Assembly: GCA_033558025.1 (NCBI GenBank)
Contig: JAUCEF010000005.1
Coordinates: forward strand, 1,426,001 to 1,490,000
DNA: 64,000 nt
DNA from: Phytophthora sp. 'mugwort'
Lineage: Eukaryota; Oomycota; Peronosporomycetes; Peronosporales; Peronosporaceae
Direction of reading: 5' to 3'
The notes under the pieces were generated by a model that had not been told where the DNA came from, searched no databases, and saw only the letters and a program-made list of their open reading frames with translations. A program made the position numbers and the translations under genes. Positions within the stretch are counted from its first letter, which is position 1. Every line of letters starts with the position of its first letter. Below are positions 10,055 to 20,355 of this stretch, in pieces.

Positions 10055-11640
10055 TTATACTACCACAGAATACTCCACCTTCGCTGCCTTATGGACAATT
10101 CTCTTCTCTTTCTTCTTCATCTCGCGAAGTCTATTCGCCTCGCGTTTTGCCTGTTCTGTTTGCTCTTTATTTGCGTTGCGCAATAAAGCTGCCATCTTAC
10201 GCTTATGTTCTTCTTCCTCGGCCACTACTTTTTTCATATCACGTTGTAGTTTCACTGCCCCGCGCTTTTCCTCTGCTTCCTCCTTCGCCTTTTCACACAA
10301 TACTGCTGCTCTCTTGCGCCGCTCGACTCGAATAGTTCTGTCATCGATAGCTTGTAGCTTCGCCTTCGCACCCACATCTGCTTTTGCAGCCCTTAACTCC
10401 AGTCAGCGCTGTTGTCCTCGAGTTTTTGTCTGCTTCTCGTCTTGTCGCTGCTTCACCAACGCCGTCATATCGTCGTCCTCTTGAGACTGCCGCCATGGAA
10501 TAGATCATCAAGACAAGCAACCTTTCGTTTTTTTCGTGTCTTGCGCTCCTCAATCTCCCAAGATTGAAGGAAAGAACTCGAGTTGTGTCTGGGTCCAGTA
10601 TTTAACCGGTTTTGAGTGCGAGCCGTCAGCATTACCGTTGGTTGCAGCACCAAATGCAATTTCGTCATTCAGTGCTGACTTAAAGTGGCTGAAAACCGAT
10701 ACATCCAGCGGTTGTAAAAAGTGAGACGTGTGAGCAGGAAGCTTGTACAAAATTATGCCATTGTCACGGGCGTATTGGAGGATAGCTTACGAAAAATGGC
10801 ATATATAGCCGTCCATGACAAGACCAACCGGTCTCTCTAGTGGGACTAATTTCACGACCCAAGTGAAAAACTGTACGAACAATTTCGTCGTCAAAAATGA
10901 TGAAGGCGACGAAGCGAACATCGCCTTTGAATATCCACCGCGTGTTTCACTCTCTTCACATCTACTCCAGGCAAGATAATAAATGGCGGGTTAAACCCAC
11001 CATCAACATTTACACGTACGAGAGCTGAGACATTGGTCCGATCGTTAGACTGTTGATCATTAGCGCGCTTGCCTTTAGGAGCTAACTCGATCGGCTTTTT
11101 CATCGTCCATTGTCCACATATGCCAGTCTCATCACGGTTCCAGACGCATCTAGACGGAATATCGCCAACATATCTCAACACTATCTCTTAGTTCTTGTAG
11201 TGCCTCATCACGTTGTCGTACGAGGAAGCTTTTGCACGACACCCCACCATATTTTGCGCTCTTCGCGGCCCAAAAACGTCCTTGTGCACGGCGATGAATT
11301 CGTAACACCAGCTAAGAGATGGAAAGGTCGATGGTATAGTGCGTTGATGCGTGCTGTTTTCCACAATCCGGCGGATGAATATTGCCAACTCCTCAATTTT
11401 AAAGCATTTCACGTGGTCTGTGCGCTGCTCGACTGCCTCAATCGCTCCATGACCTTACCCTTCGTTAAACCAGGAGCTGGGCCGTTCTTGGCATCCATAG
11501 CCACCTTTTCAGTCACTCGGCGCTGAACTTTCATGTATTGCTCGATAGCCTTCCTTAGCGATAACCTCTACGCCTTTACTGCAGCAACTGCGTCAGCAAG
11601 TGCTTTGGTAGCAAGCTTTTGGTGAATTGCTCAGCGTGTT
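10055..11640 (-). pseudogene. pogo/Tigger-like DDE_1 transposase, frame-broken
   Basis: Minus-strand pieces in order are: an N-terminal helix-turn-helix region (about 11640-11188, with AIFIRRIVENS and SWCYEFIAVHKDVF); the start of the catalytic domain at 11181-10891 (VWNRDETGICGQWTMKK, first Asp, then NVSALVRVNVDG and PPFIILPG); the third-motif region at 10750-10550 (LPAHTSHFLQPLDVSVFSHF, typical of pogo/Tigger); and a lysine/glutamate-rich coiled C-terminus at 10375-10055. Pieces are in different frames. The element's terminal repeats are intact, so it could once have been moved in trans. Confidence 0.82.
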
Positions 11641-11777
11641 TTTCTCGCCTTGCAGCCCCTTGGATTCCGTTCGGCGGCGCTTACTCCCATTGTTTCAGTT
11701 TGATTTGATTGGCGAAATTTTTGGCCTGAAAGGGCATTAGATTCGGATGACCTCACCAAATTGGCACGGACTCTGGA

Positions 11778-11802
11778 TGGCACGGAACTCCGGAAATACG
11801 GA
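11778..11802 (-). repeat. Right terminal inverted repeat of the pogo-like element
   Basis: This 25-bp sequence is followed by TA at 11803-11804. A related partial copy (TGGCACGGACTCTGG) lies just inside at 11762-11776, like a subterminal repeat. Confidence 0.88.
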
Positions 11803-11804
11803 TA

Positions 11805-12756
11805 GTATAATCGTCTAATCAAAACTGTGCCGGGTTTTATTGTCGGTTTCAACAGCGAGGCAGTTCACTATGGAGGATACTATTCAGTCATGCCGGTTTT
11901 GTATGTCGTTGTCAGTACCGCTCAAAAATCAACTTGTCCATCTAGATTCGGTGGTAGCAACACTGTCCAAAAATACTGGGTGATTACAGCTTTATCCTTG
12001 GGGCTCCGTCTGTGTGATCTCTGCGGGGCTTGAACCAGGTCCAATTTGTGCTTTATAAACCTTGTCGAATTGTGGCAACATGTGGAATCCTAAAACTCAA
12101 TACTAACGACGTTACTAACGTCGCTCCGTCCGTCTGTCACGCCATAACGTGATTCTAGCCGCAATCTCATTGGCTGCCGAGCGCAGCGAAGGCGGGCCGC
12201 CGTAGGCTAAAACAACATTCCGCCGCCGAAGGCGGCCATTAGTGAAAATATATAAACTAACGATTGGTTCAAACTTGATGTATAAGTTTAGCCAGCGTTT
12301 TTTTCATTCGCGCGAGTGGTGTCGCTCTAGCTCGATCTTGAGGGGCTTCGACTTCAGCGCATAGGCGACGGCGCTCGGCTAGTATTACCTAGGGTAAATA
12401 CTTATATATAGTATAATACCGTTTTACTATTTTATAGAAACGACTTTCCAAAATGTCACCGCTCAAATACGAATAATGCCTTTGGAATTTTGCAAACCAC
12501 GCTTGCCATTCATTTTTCGGAAAACCTATTGCCCAGAATTTTGTGCATATCGTGCGAACTCGCGTCCAAGACGCGCCCAGAATATCCTGGACAATTATCC
12601 AGGATAAAATATAAAATACGGGAGCGAATAAAATACGATGCCCATCACCTAGGGATTTGCACTAATTCCCCTATTCTCGGTCTCACGTCTAATGCCACGA
12701 AAACCGCCCGCTTTCCCTCCCCAATCTTAATTTAAGATTTCCCTGCTCCTGCAACA
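11805..12756. other. Gene-free, partly AT-rich stretch
   Basis: No protein family is recognisable in six frames. The interval from about 12380 to 12650 is AT-rich. It separates the pogo-like element from the next MULE derivative and may include that MULE's 5' end, but no inverted terminal repeat was identified. Confidence 0.5.
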
Positions 12757-13169
12757 ATGAAGCGCCCACGCGTGTCTGACGACGAGGACGACAGCGACAC
12801 GGCTGGCGAAAATGAGGAAGAGCGCAAGGAGCGTACCCAGCGCGGTGAAGAAAGCATTGATTATGACTCGGAGAGTGACGAGGATGCGAGGGTGTGTTCG
12901 AGGGCCGGAACCTCCGCCAGCTTCACGCAAGGTGGGATGCGTGGGAGGATTATCGTGTTCGCTACAGCGAGAAGACCAGCTCCATTTGGTGGTGAAGGAG
13001 ACAGGCAGTGTGGCAAAGGGAACCGCCAGCTCCGAGAGTCCAAGCGCGTAAAAGATGGTCGCTCTGTGCGCTATCTTCCCGACACACTGCCGCGCTGGCA
13101 CCGCCGTTACATCTGCACCCACGGCTGGTCGGACCGCACTCGGGGAAAGGCCTTCTCCCGCAGCAGAAG

Positions 13170-13690
13170 GTTCGCAGCATGCAGTGTCCGTTCCGGTTTA
13201 CCGCTGAGAGCGTCTACATGAAAGGCACGTTGAAGTTGGAGATCCGCAATCCGTTGTACACGCACAACCACCAGCTAACACAGGCCGTGTTTGACAACTA
13301 CTCGCACAACCAGCAAGTGCCGATGGGTGAACCCATCATCGAGGACCTCCGTCTCATGATTCGCGCAGGTGGCAAGAGATTGGGGATTTACGAGTACATT
13401 CGGGATCATTCAGCGTTTAAGGTGACTCGCCGAGACGTTGCAAATCTGATGGCCAAGATACGAACAGAACTGCGTGGGGAAGCTGATGACGACGTTGCCG
13501 TGGCTGAGTTCTTGATGGATTTTCAAGAGGCAAATACCGGGAACGTGGCAATTGTTGATGAGACTTCGTCGGGTGAAACTGGATCCCGGACCCATACCAG
13601 GGCAAAGATCTGGGCTGCGGCTTGTACCCACATCTTCTCTGGAACTTGGACAACAACCTGGTCCCACACCTGGGCAGCATCCCGATGAAA
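13170..13690 (+). pseudogene. FAR1-like DNA-binding domain of the MULE derivative
   Basis: The frame reads MQCPFRFTAESVYMKGTLKL, then YTHNHQLTQAVFDNYSHN, the C2H2-type end of a FAR1/WRKY-like zinc domain (C near the start, THNH at the end). It continues with GKRLGIYEYIRDHSAF and DVANLMAKIRTELRGE, the segment that leads into the catalytic core in full-length elements, and ends near NVAIVDETSSGETG. Beyond that the frame enters proline/glycine-rich repeat sequence and no DDE motif follows. Confidence 0.68.
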
Positions 13691-14510
13691 ATGATGGAAT
13701 AGCAAACGAAGAAAAGCGTGGGGATGAGGACGAAGCCGAGCGACAAAATGTCTGTGAAGGACAAGGGGGAAATAGTGAGGATCGATCAAGTGGCCACCTT
13801 GCGGGTGCTGGTGAAGGATCCGTGAATAATATGGAAGAAGTCGATGGATCGCGTTCTGTAGATAATCCTGGAGATGGTCATGGGGAACCTAGGAAAGAAC
13901 GCGATCAGAATTCTGGAAAACAACCTTGTTGTGAGGTTGATCATCTGAAGGCAACGAAGATGATACAGCTGACAATGATGCGGAAATTGAACCATCCGTC
14001 ATGGCTCAAGATACTTCTGCAGAGACCGGAAATAGTGGTGCTGACGATGAACCTGGCATGTGTACAGATAGCGAAGCGAGGATACGTCCAGGCCGACCTT
14101 CAATACCTCAGAAACAGAAGAACCAAGCGTGCTCCGCAGCACGCAAAAAAATCAATCAGCGCTTGGAGAAGGGAAGCGAGTTGGCATTTGACGATGTTGG
14201 CGGGGTAGCAGAGGCTGTTGACAAAAGGACGCTCTCCTATTCCGAGTTGGTCGACTTACTGTCTGTGTTTCCGGTGGAATATCAAGGTGCTAACAGGAAA
14301 CATCCCGAAATCGGCAAGGACAAAACACCGATAATTGCAGCGTCGGTGCCTTTTCTGCTTCCGTTGGAGCTCATTCGCATAGCGCTAGATACATTGTACA
14401 AATTCCCGATGCCCGTACCGAGCCAGACGGACGAAGACCTACCTTATGTCAAGATAACGGGAGTGGGCGACTCTGCTCTATTTCAGCTCGACGCAATGCA
14501 GAAAGTCTAG
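13552..14510 (+). pseudogene. Acidic, repeat-rich linker of the MULE derivative
   Basis: Two overlapping frames share this interval. One (13552-14208) begins with proline/glycine repeats (PGPIPGQ, GQQPGPTPGQHP) and runs into an acidic, low-complexity region (NEEKRGDEDEAERQN). The other (14001-14510) includes the basic segment RPGRPSIPQKQKNQACSAAR and then KRTLSYSELVDLLSVF and KDKTPIIAASVPFLLPLELI, which look like ordered protein. No catalytic motifs are present. The equivalent region of other MULE proteins joins the SWIM finger to the Ulp1 domain. Confidence 0.5.
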
Positions 14511-14835
14511 ACGACGAAAAGTGAGTGCGGCAAGGGCAACGCACTTCTGGAGTGGATGGAGGAACGCTGTTCAAAGCAGACGGGATACAAGACTGCAAAA
14601 CTGAGTATCTGTAAGGGTCACCCGTACAACCTTGTTAACGCGGAGCTCCATCCAGAAATGGACCATATGTATCTATACCAGCTAGGACCTCAGCAATGAA
14701 TCAAGGCACGCATTTTTGAAGCAATGGGTACGATATGGTCGAGGAATAACGAAGTGAGGCTGATCATGATGCCAGAGTTCAAGCTCACCAAGGGGATCAA
14801 GAACGTCGCTCTCCCGGAAGACGCGGTGAAAAAAA

Positions 14836-15196
14836 GATCCGCACGGCAAGAACCCTGCATATGTTCATGCTGATCAACTTTGAGCGCAACCACTGGGCGG
14901 CAGTTGTCATCAAGACGGAACCTAAGAGCATCTTCGTATACAATCCGCTGTGGGACGCAAACTATATCGACTTTCTGTCTAAGATCGCTGCATGAATCAA
15001 GAAAGAAAACGAGTTCAAGACTTTCAGCCTTATTGTCGTCGCGTCACTTACTCAAAAATACGGGAGCAGCTGCGGAATATATGTGCTCAATTTCATGAGC
15101 CGCATGCTAGACGAGAACATCAAGAGCGCGTACGGCGATCCAGGGCTACACAGGTTTCGGCACAGCGCACTGCGCGCGCTATTATCGTCGAAGTAG
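14836..15196 (+). pseudogene. Ulp1/C48-type cysteine protease domain of the MULE derivative
   Basis: The frame reads MFMLINFERNHWAAVVIKTE, with the catalytic histidine in the NHW motif, then SIFVYNPLWDANYIDFLSKI, where the aspartate or asparagine partner is expected. After a stop and a small frame change it reads KYGSSCGIYVLNFMSRM, with the catalytic cysteine in SSCGIYVL. The stop is at 15194-15196. The H...D/N...C order and spacing fit Ulp1/SENP proteases. It is broken only by one stop and one shift, so it decayed recently relative to its neighbours. Confidence 0.72.
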
Positions 15197-15372
15197 CAGA
15201 TCATTCAGCATGCTTAGTCATGTTGTGAGAGGGAGAAACAATCTAACAATCCAATAAATAGCAGTTGTATCCATTCCCTTATCAACTTTGCAACAATCCT
15301 GGACCCAAACGTGGATTACAACCTGGTTATCAACCCGGTTCTCCGTGCAGCCACAAACCTGGTCACCAACCT

Positions 15373-15739
15373 TGTAACGGGGTTACATGAAGAGTGCCTA
15401 GTCACTCTTCAGAGCAAGTGTACCCAAGTACACTAAGTGATGTTGCCAAACATCACTATGACGTCGACGGTAATGACGTCATGGATAGGTACCACAGACA
15501 TAATTCAAAGACCTCAGAGCCACTCAATAGGATAACATCTAGGGAACTTTATAGGTGACTAATAGTTAGTATGTAGATGCATTAAAAGGGGTCACCTATA
15601 AATATATTCAGTCTTAAGTCTACCTAATTTTGGTAACAGTCCCACAGGCCAGGGATTAGTGAACTGCCGTTTACTGAGAGTTTGTATACTCTCCGGAAGT
15701 CACACTTCCTGTGCGCAAGGTGTTGTGTGTCCCGTCACA
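15373..15739 (+). repeat. LTR family A, second copy, opposite orientation
   Basis: It begins TGTAACGGGGTTACATG and ends CCCGTCACA. It is the same family as 2442-2795 but inverted. The flanks (left ACCAACCT, right GCGTCGCT) do not form a target-site duplication, so it is either a truncated element or a rearranged solo LTR. It interrupts the 3' flank of the MULE derivative. Confidence 0.85.
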
Positions 15740-16440
15740 GCGTCGCTGCTGCCGCTGGGGTCACAGGCGCGCCGGTTCCTGTTGCTTGCGTCGTGTTCTG
15801 GGCCTATACCCCCCGCAGTCGCCGAAGTTGCCGGATAAGCGCCAGTTGGTGTCGCTCCGGTCTGAGCCGTCATCTGATTCAAATTCGTCGTTGAGCTCGT
15901 CGTTGAAATGTGTACACTTGCTGTAGGGGGCGAATACGGCACCGAGCGGGACCTCAGCACCGTGCTGTTTGTTGGCGCTGCTCCAGACGTCGTCATATTC
16001 ACTAGTTTGCGTCGTTGTACTACAAAAAATGCCTCTGTATGACCTCACCACTCGGCTCCGCTTCGTCGCGTGCGGGCCCGGTCGTCTGCTGCTGGTTACT
16101 CTCAAATCGGGAAGTGAGCTCGATCTCACTGCGCCGGCCGAACTTGTTCGCCTTGTCCGCCGTGGCATCCAGCGGCTGCCACAGCCACCCATCGTGGCTG
16201 CTCACTGACTGCTCACTTCGTTCTCGTCCGCGGTCTTCGAGATGCTGTCGTACACGGCTCTTCGTTGTCACCCCGATCCGTCGCGGCGCCTTCTCGCCTT
16301 AGATTTTGTTGTCCGCACATCTGTAATCGGTTGCAGGGTAGCTCCTGGCTACCGTTACTCCGTTGCACCGGTAAACACGTTCAACCTTACTTACCAAGTA
16401 GCCGTACTCGAGCTCTCTTAGTCACAATCTTGGCGCCAAA
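15740..16440 (-). mobile_element. Gypsy fragments: gag-like N-terminus and an inverted copy of a family B 3' end
   Basis: On the minus strand 16440-16062 matches 19645-19978, the 3' untranslated part and purine tract of the family B gypsy element (shared phrase AAGAGCCGTGTACGACAGCAT). Where the LTR should begin, the sequence changes and reads into a threonine/serine/alanine-rich frame (16002-15740, MNMTTSGAAPTNSTVL and ATSATAGGIGP), which resembles the start of a gypsy Gag. The join looks like a rearrangement between two elements. Confidence 0.55.
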
Positions 16441-16540
16441 GCGAGCCTCGAAGAATAACGAGGAGAAACGAGAAGTGACTGGATGGATCAAGTGGCCATG
16501 CTGCGGCGTGCCTGATCGTTCACTGCGGCACTTCTAGAAG

Positions 16541-17335
16541 GATTTTGGAGTGGAAGGTGTAATGAAATTACAAGTGGGAATCACGAAGTGGAGTTCACTA
16601 CGTGTCACCTAGCTAAACGTGGCATGTGGTACCACTTGGTCTAATAAGATTTCAGTACGTGGCATGTGGGTCACCCATAACGCATTTGACTAGGCTTAAC
16701 TAGGATAGATAGTAAAAGTTATATATTTACACAAACAGGCGGCTTCACATGTAGCACTCAAGAGAGGGGTGCATACCCCTTGGTTAAGGAATACTGATTT
16801 TTTTCAGCCTCTTGTTTGGTGTAACTAGAGGGCACTATGAGACTTCGGTTCAAAGAAACCATAGCTAAGGCTTGGTGAGCATATAGGTCTTCATATGACG
16901 CACTACGCTATGCAACCCCGCTGCAGAAGGTTTCTGGCGCTCAAATTCCATACTGGTGGAGACATCAGGACTCTATTCTGCCATAGCCTGCTTTGCAGTC
17001 TCGTGTGCCGGATGGAGGACGATACCACGTTTGTGCGAGGTTGCGAACTGCCTGTTGAACTGATATTGTGGTTGCGTGCCAACGCACGGACCTCGATCTT
17101 GCGATAGCGGGGTGTGATGACCACAGACTTTCTATATTCTGATAGGTGGATAACTCTGTTTATGTTACGTTATGGACTGTTATTACGCCGAACAACCAAC
17201 TTCATTGTGCTATCGGATGCCGAATGGATTCGTGAGCTGTATCACGTTTTTTCCAAGCAAGAAAGCACAGCTCAATCATGATGTGGCCCTTCTTATGTAC
17301 GAAACGGCAGCCATGTTTTGAGGAACAGCGCCGCG
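16541..17335. other. Unassigned repeat-like sequence
   Basis: No domain was recognised. The first 250 bp contain short direct phrases (ACGTGGCATGTGG occurs twice near 16617 and 16660), which suggests a decayed LTR or MITE. Confidence 0.35.
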
Positions 17336-17800
17336 ACACTGCGGAGCACGCCATTTTGTACTGCGCTCTACCGGATTGGCTTTAATGCTGATCACCGTAG
17401 CTCTCACTGTCATCGTTGACGGCAAGAAACTACCTCCTTATTCTCATGTGGAAGGTTGGTACGGCATCATGCTCCAAGATCGAAAATCGTGGCTGTGTGT
17501 ACATAGTCTCCCGAGAACGGGCTTGGATGAATACCCAGTCACTGGTGCAGTAGATTGAATTGGCGTATCGTACCAGGGCCGATGCGCATTCAGAACGCTG
17601 TTAGGTTTGGAGCTTAATGCGGGCATACATCGCTAATGCGTAAGGCCAAGTGCACAAATAGGAAGTGGAAGTGTTTGTCATTCCTCGAGGCATGACGTCG
17701 TATCTCCAAGCGAGAGACATTGATTTTTTATTGTCCTTTAATGGCAAGCTCTCCAGTGTTATCAATAAGCATTCTGGGCGCTTCGTACATCAGAGGCGGA
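17336..17800 (+). pseudogene. DDE_1-superfamily transposase fragment
   Basis: One frame (17376-17558) reads ITVALTVIVDGKKLPPYSHV, matching the region between the first and second catalytic Asp of DDE_1 transposases. About 240 bp on, another frame (about 17665-17790) reads VFVIPRGMTSYLQARDIDFL, matching the conserved VIPGGLTSxLQPxDV stretch after the second Asp. The interval between is broken by stops. It differs from both pogo-like copies upstream, so it probably comes from a third DDE_1 family. Confidence 0.6.
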
Positions 17801-18091
17801 AATTCTAGAGCCCCCGACCTAGGTGAGGTTATCACAAGGGTTAGTGCTGCGTGGCGTGATTGATGCCGCAGTAGGTTCAATCATGTATTACCGTGACGGT
17901 CACATTCGAAACACGACGTCTACGGAAATCTATTTTATTGAACCAGGTCGATTACTGTAAAACATTGTGCCAGCAGACATTTTGCACATCCGAACATAAA
18001 ATTTCGTCAATCAGAGCGTTGCCTACATTTAATAAACCTCCTCATTGCCCATTGTTCAAGCGGGCAGACCTATTTTTGTACAAATCGGCTG

Positions 18092-19654
18092 ATGAAAGTC
18101 GAACGTGTATTTGGCTTAGATGCCATCGAGACTAAGCACGGAAGACGCGTGGTGCTGCCACCCGCGCTCTGGACGGTGGTACTGAAAGATATGCATGGGA
18201 CTATTTGGTCTGGCCACTTGCGGACGCGGCTCACCTACGGCAGGATCGCACGACTATACTGGTGGCCCGGGTTACATCGAGAAGTTAACCGCTGTGTCCG
18301 AGGCTGTCAAGAGTGTGGGAGTCGGAAGGCGCACTTAGGAGAAGTAATTCCTCCATTACGGAGTCCGCGATGCGGTGATTCGGCGACAGGTGGGATCTGG
18401 TTTTGTCCGGACCCTTCCGGGTTGCAGGAGGTGGTGAGCAGTACATGCATGTCAATGCCACCCTGGAATATGCCACCAGATATGCAGTTGCGAGAAGCGT
18501 AATATAGCACACGGCAGAGCGAGTTGCGAGTTTTGCGACAGAAGACGTAGTGCTCAAATTTGGTGCATTTCGTGAACTTTTTAACTGATGGTGCACCGGA
18601 GTTTACCTGTCGAGTAACTGAGCCGCTAGTGACACTATTGCAGGCTGGACAGACGAATCCCGTTCTTATCGAGCGCAAATGATTGGCCTCGTGGAACGTT
18701 TTCTCCGTACGTGGAAGGACTGTGTTGCCACGTTCATGGCAAACGAAGCTCACGAGACTGGGTTGGTTGGGTGCAGTGTGCCGTCTGCGCGTATAACTCT
18801 GCGCACCACTCCACGGTGGCGTTGAGACCCAAGGAACGCATGATGAGCAGACGATGCGCCATCCAAACAAGTTGCTTCGGCACATTGAGTATAGTGAGGC
18901 AGGGTAAATGATGGCATACCACCGGAGGTTGTTGATAGCGGACGAGAATGTGATGAACGAACCCGTGAGAAGGAGCAAGTACGGCAGAAACGCTACTATG
19001 ATCGAAAGGTTCGGCAGCGAAGGACCTTCGCCGCTGGTGACAAACTTTGGGATTATAGCCCGCCAAGGGGTCCGAAGGGCGACTAAATTTGTCCACCAGT
19101 GGATGGGGCCCATTACAGTGATCGATCCCGCGGGATTCGATAATTACTTACTAAATGGGAAGATGAGAACGGCCGGGAGGGGATAGTCATAGCGCATGCG
19201 TCGTTAATGGTAAGTCACAATTTACCAATCTCCGTGTTACAGACAGCAGTCAACGACATTGGTGGGCAGCTGGAACATGAAAATCTGGGCGCACGGACAG
19301 ATGATGTGCAGGCGGCAGTAGCGTCTGTACTTGAACGCCGGCAAATGGTCGTTGAGGACGGCAACATCAGCTAGAAAGAGATGTGGAAATGCAACGGACA
19401 ACCCGCACCACGACGACGACCATGATGGTCCTAAACTGGTGCGCAGATGGAAACGACAAAATTCCGCTGGGCAGTACGTTGTCGAGCATGAGCTACGACC
19501 TACCAGACCCGGATGGACATCTACGATGGATGGAGGACGGTGGATCACGAGGACTGGGCGACCAACGACACGATGGGTCGACCGACATGCGTACGAGCGA
19601 CTGCACCGCGGCGACAGGGTCGAGGACGACCCGAAAGTTGAGGAAGTCGTGTAA
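18092..19654 (+). pseudogene. Gypsy integrase with C-terminal extension, frame-broken
   Basis: The start reads MHGTIWSGHLRTRLTYGRIA, then YWWPGLHREVNRCVRGCQEC, the HHCC zinc-binding domain. The core follows in other frames: NFLTDGAPEFTCRV (catalytic Asp), then LVERFLRTWKDCVATF (catalytic Glu), and YNSAHHSTVALRPKERM. Next come ATKFVHQWMGPITVIDPAGF (C-terminal SH3-like part), QTAVNDIGGQLEHENLGA and RWKRQNSAGQYVVEHELRP, a chromodomain-like segment. At least four frame changes make it inactive. Confidence 0.8.
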
Positions 19655-19978
19655 CGGAGTGACGGTAGCCAGGAGCCACTCTGTAACCGATGACAGATGT
19701 GCGGACGACAGCAGCTTGGGCGAGAACCCCGCGGCGGCTCAGGGTGACAACGAAGAGCCGTGTACGACAGCATCTTGAAGAACGCGAACGAGAATGAAGT
19801 GAGCAGTCAGTAAGAATCCACGATGGGTGGCTGTGGTAGCTGCTGGACGTCACGAGCACGGCGGACAAGGCGAACAAGTTCGGCCGGGGCAGTGAGATCG
19901 GGGTCACTTCCCGAATTGCTCTGGAGAGCGTAACCAGCAGCAGACGACCGGACCCTCACGTGAAGAAGCGGAGCCGAG

Positions 19979-20355
19979 TGACAAACCGAGACACGAAGCG
20001 GATGAGAATGACTTAGGCGGGCAGCCTTGCGGACGGACGACATGTAGACGGGTAGAGGGATCGGTGCCAAGTCAGTTCAGCTATAGGGCGGTGCCAGCGT
20101 GCACGCCGAGCTCCTGAAGTTGGACGGCGTTGCCGGAGACCTGCACGAACGGACGGACAACAAGGACAAACGCATATGTAGTGATTGCGAGCGGCGTGTA
20201 TTGGCTTAGAACGTAAATAAATATGTTGTGCAGCCAGCAGGGCTTACACCGGCGCGGGAAACACGTTTTGTAGACCGACGGCCATCCGGAGCTTGGACTT
20301 CAATTAGCACCGGACGATCCAGTCTCGGCGTGCGGAGTAAGCGGAACACGTTACA
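19979..20355 (+). repeat. LTR family B, 3' LTR of the plus-strand gypsy element
   Basis: It starts TGACAAACCGAGACACG directly after a purine-rich tract and ends AACACGTTACA at 20355. The copy at 2859-3246 matches it inverted. Confidence 0.8.

Larger units (their letters stand above)
9793..11802 (-). mobile_element. Complete-length pogo-like DNA transposon with 25-bp TIRs and TA duplications
   Basis: A 25-bp sequence starting TCCGTATTTCCGGAGTTCCG occurs at 9793-9817 reading inward and, as an exact reverse complement, at 11778-11802. Each copy is flanked outside by TA (9791-9792 and 11803-11804), the duplication expected of Tc1/mariner/pogo elements. Between them lies a minus-strand DDE_1 transposase remnant. 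The total length of 2,010 bp is normal for such elements. It sits directly beside the end of another pogo-like fragment. Confidence 0.85.
12757..15196 (+). mobile_element. MULE deletion derivative: FAR1-like N-terminus joined to Ulp1-like C-terminus
   Basis: The plus strand encodes an acidic start (MKRPRVSDDEDDSDTAGEN at 12757), a FAR1-like domain (about 13170-13560), a proline/glycine-rich and acidic linker (about 13570-14080), a basic GRPSIPQKQKNQ-type segment (14090-14150) and an Ulp1-like protease (14836-15196). The DDE core and SWIM finger expected between the FAR1-like region and the GRP segment are absent. It is broken by several frameshifts. The 3' flank is cut by LTR A at 15373. Confidence 0.72.
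18060..20355 (+). mobile_element. Ty3/gypsy element family B, 3' half (integrase, C-terminal domain, 3' LTR)
   Basis: A plus-strand integrase region (18092 to about 19190) is followed by a C-terminal extension with a chromodomain-like stretch (to about 19654), a 3' untranslated part, a purine-rich tract (GAAGAAGCGGAGCCGAG at 19962-19978) and an LTR of 377 bp. No reverse transcriptase or RNase H is visible upstream; the element is truncated and joined to a DDE_1 fragment. Confidence 0.8.

Noticed and set aside
10012..10335. Plus-strand serine/leucine-rich frame
   Set aside because: Antisense shadow of the coiled C-terminus of the minus-strand pogo-like transposase.
15373..15739. A clean solo LTR with target duplication
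   Set aside because: Flanking bases do not match, so it is described as LTR without a supported duplication.
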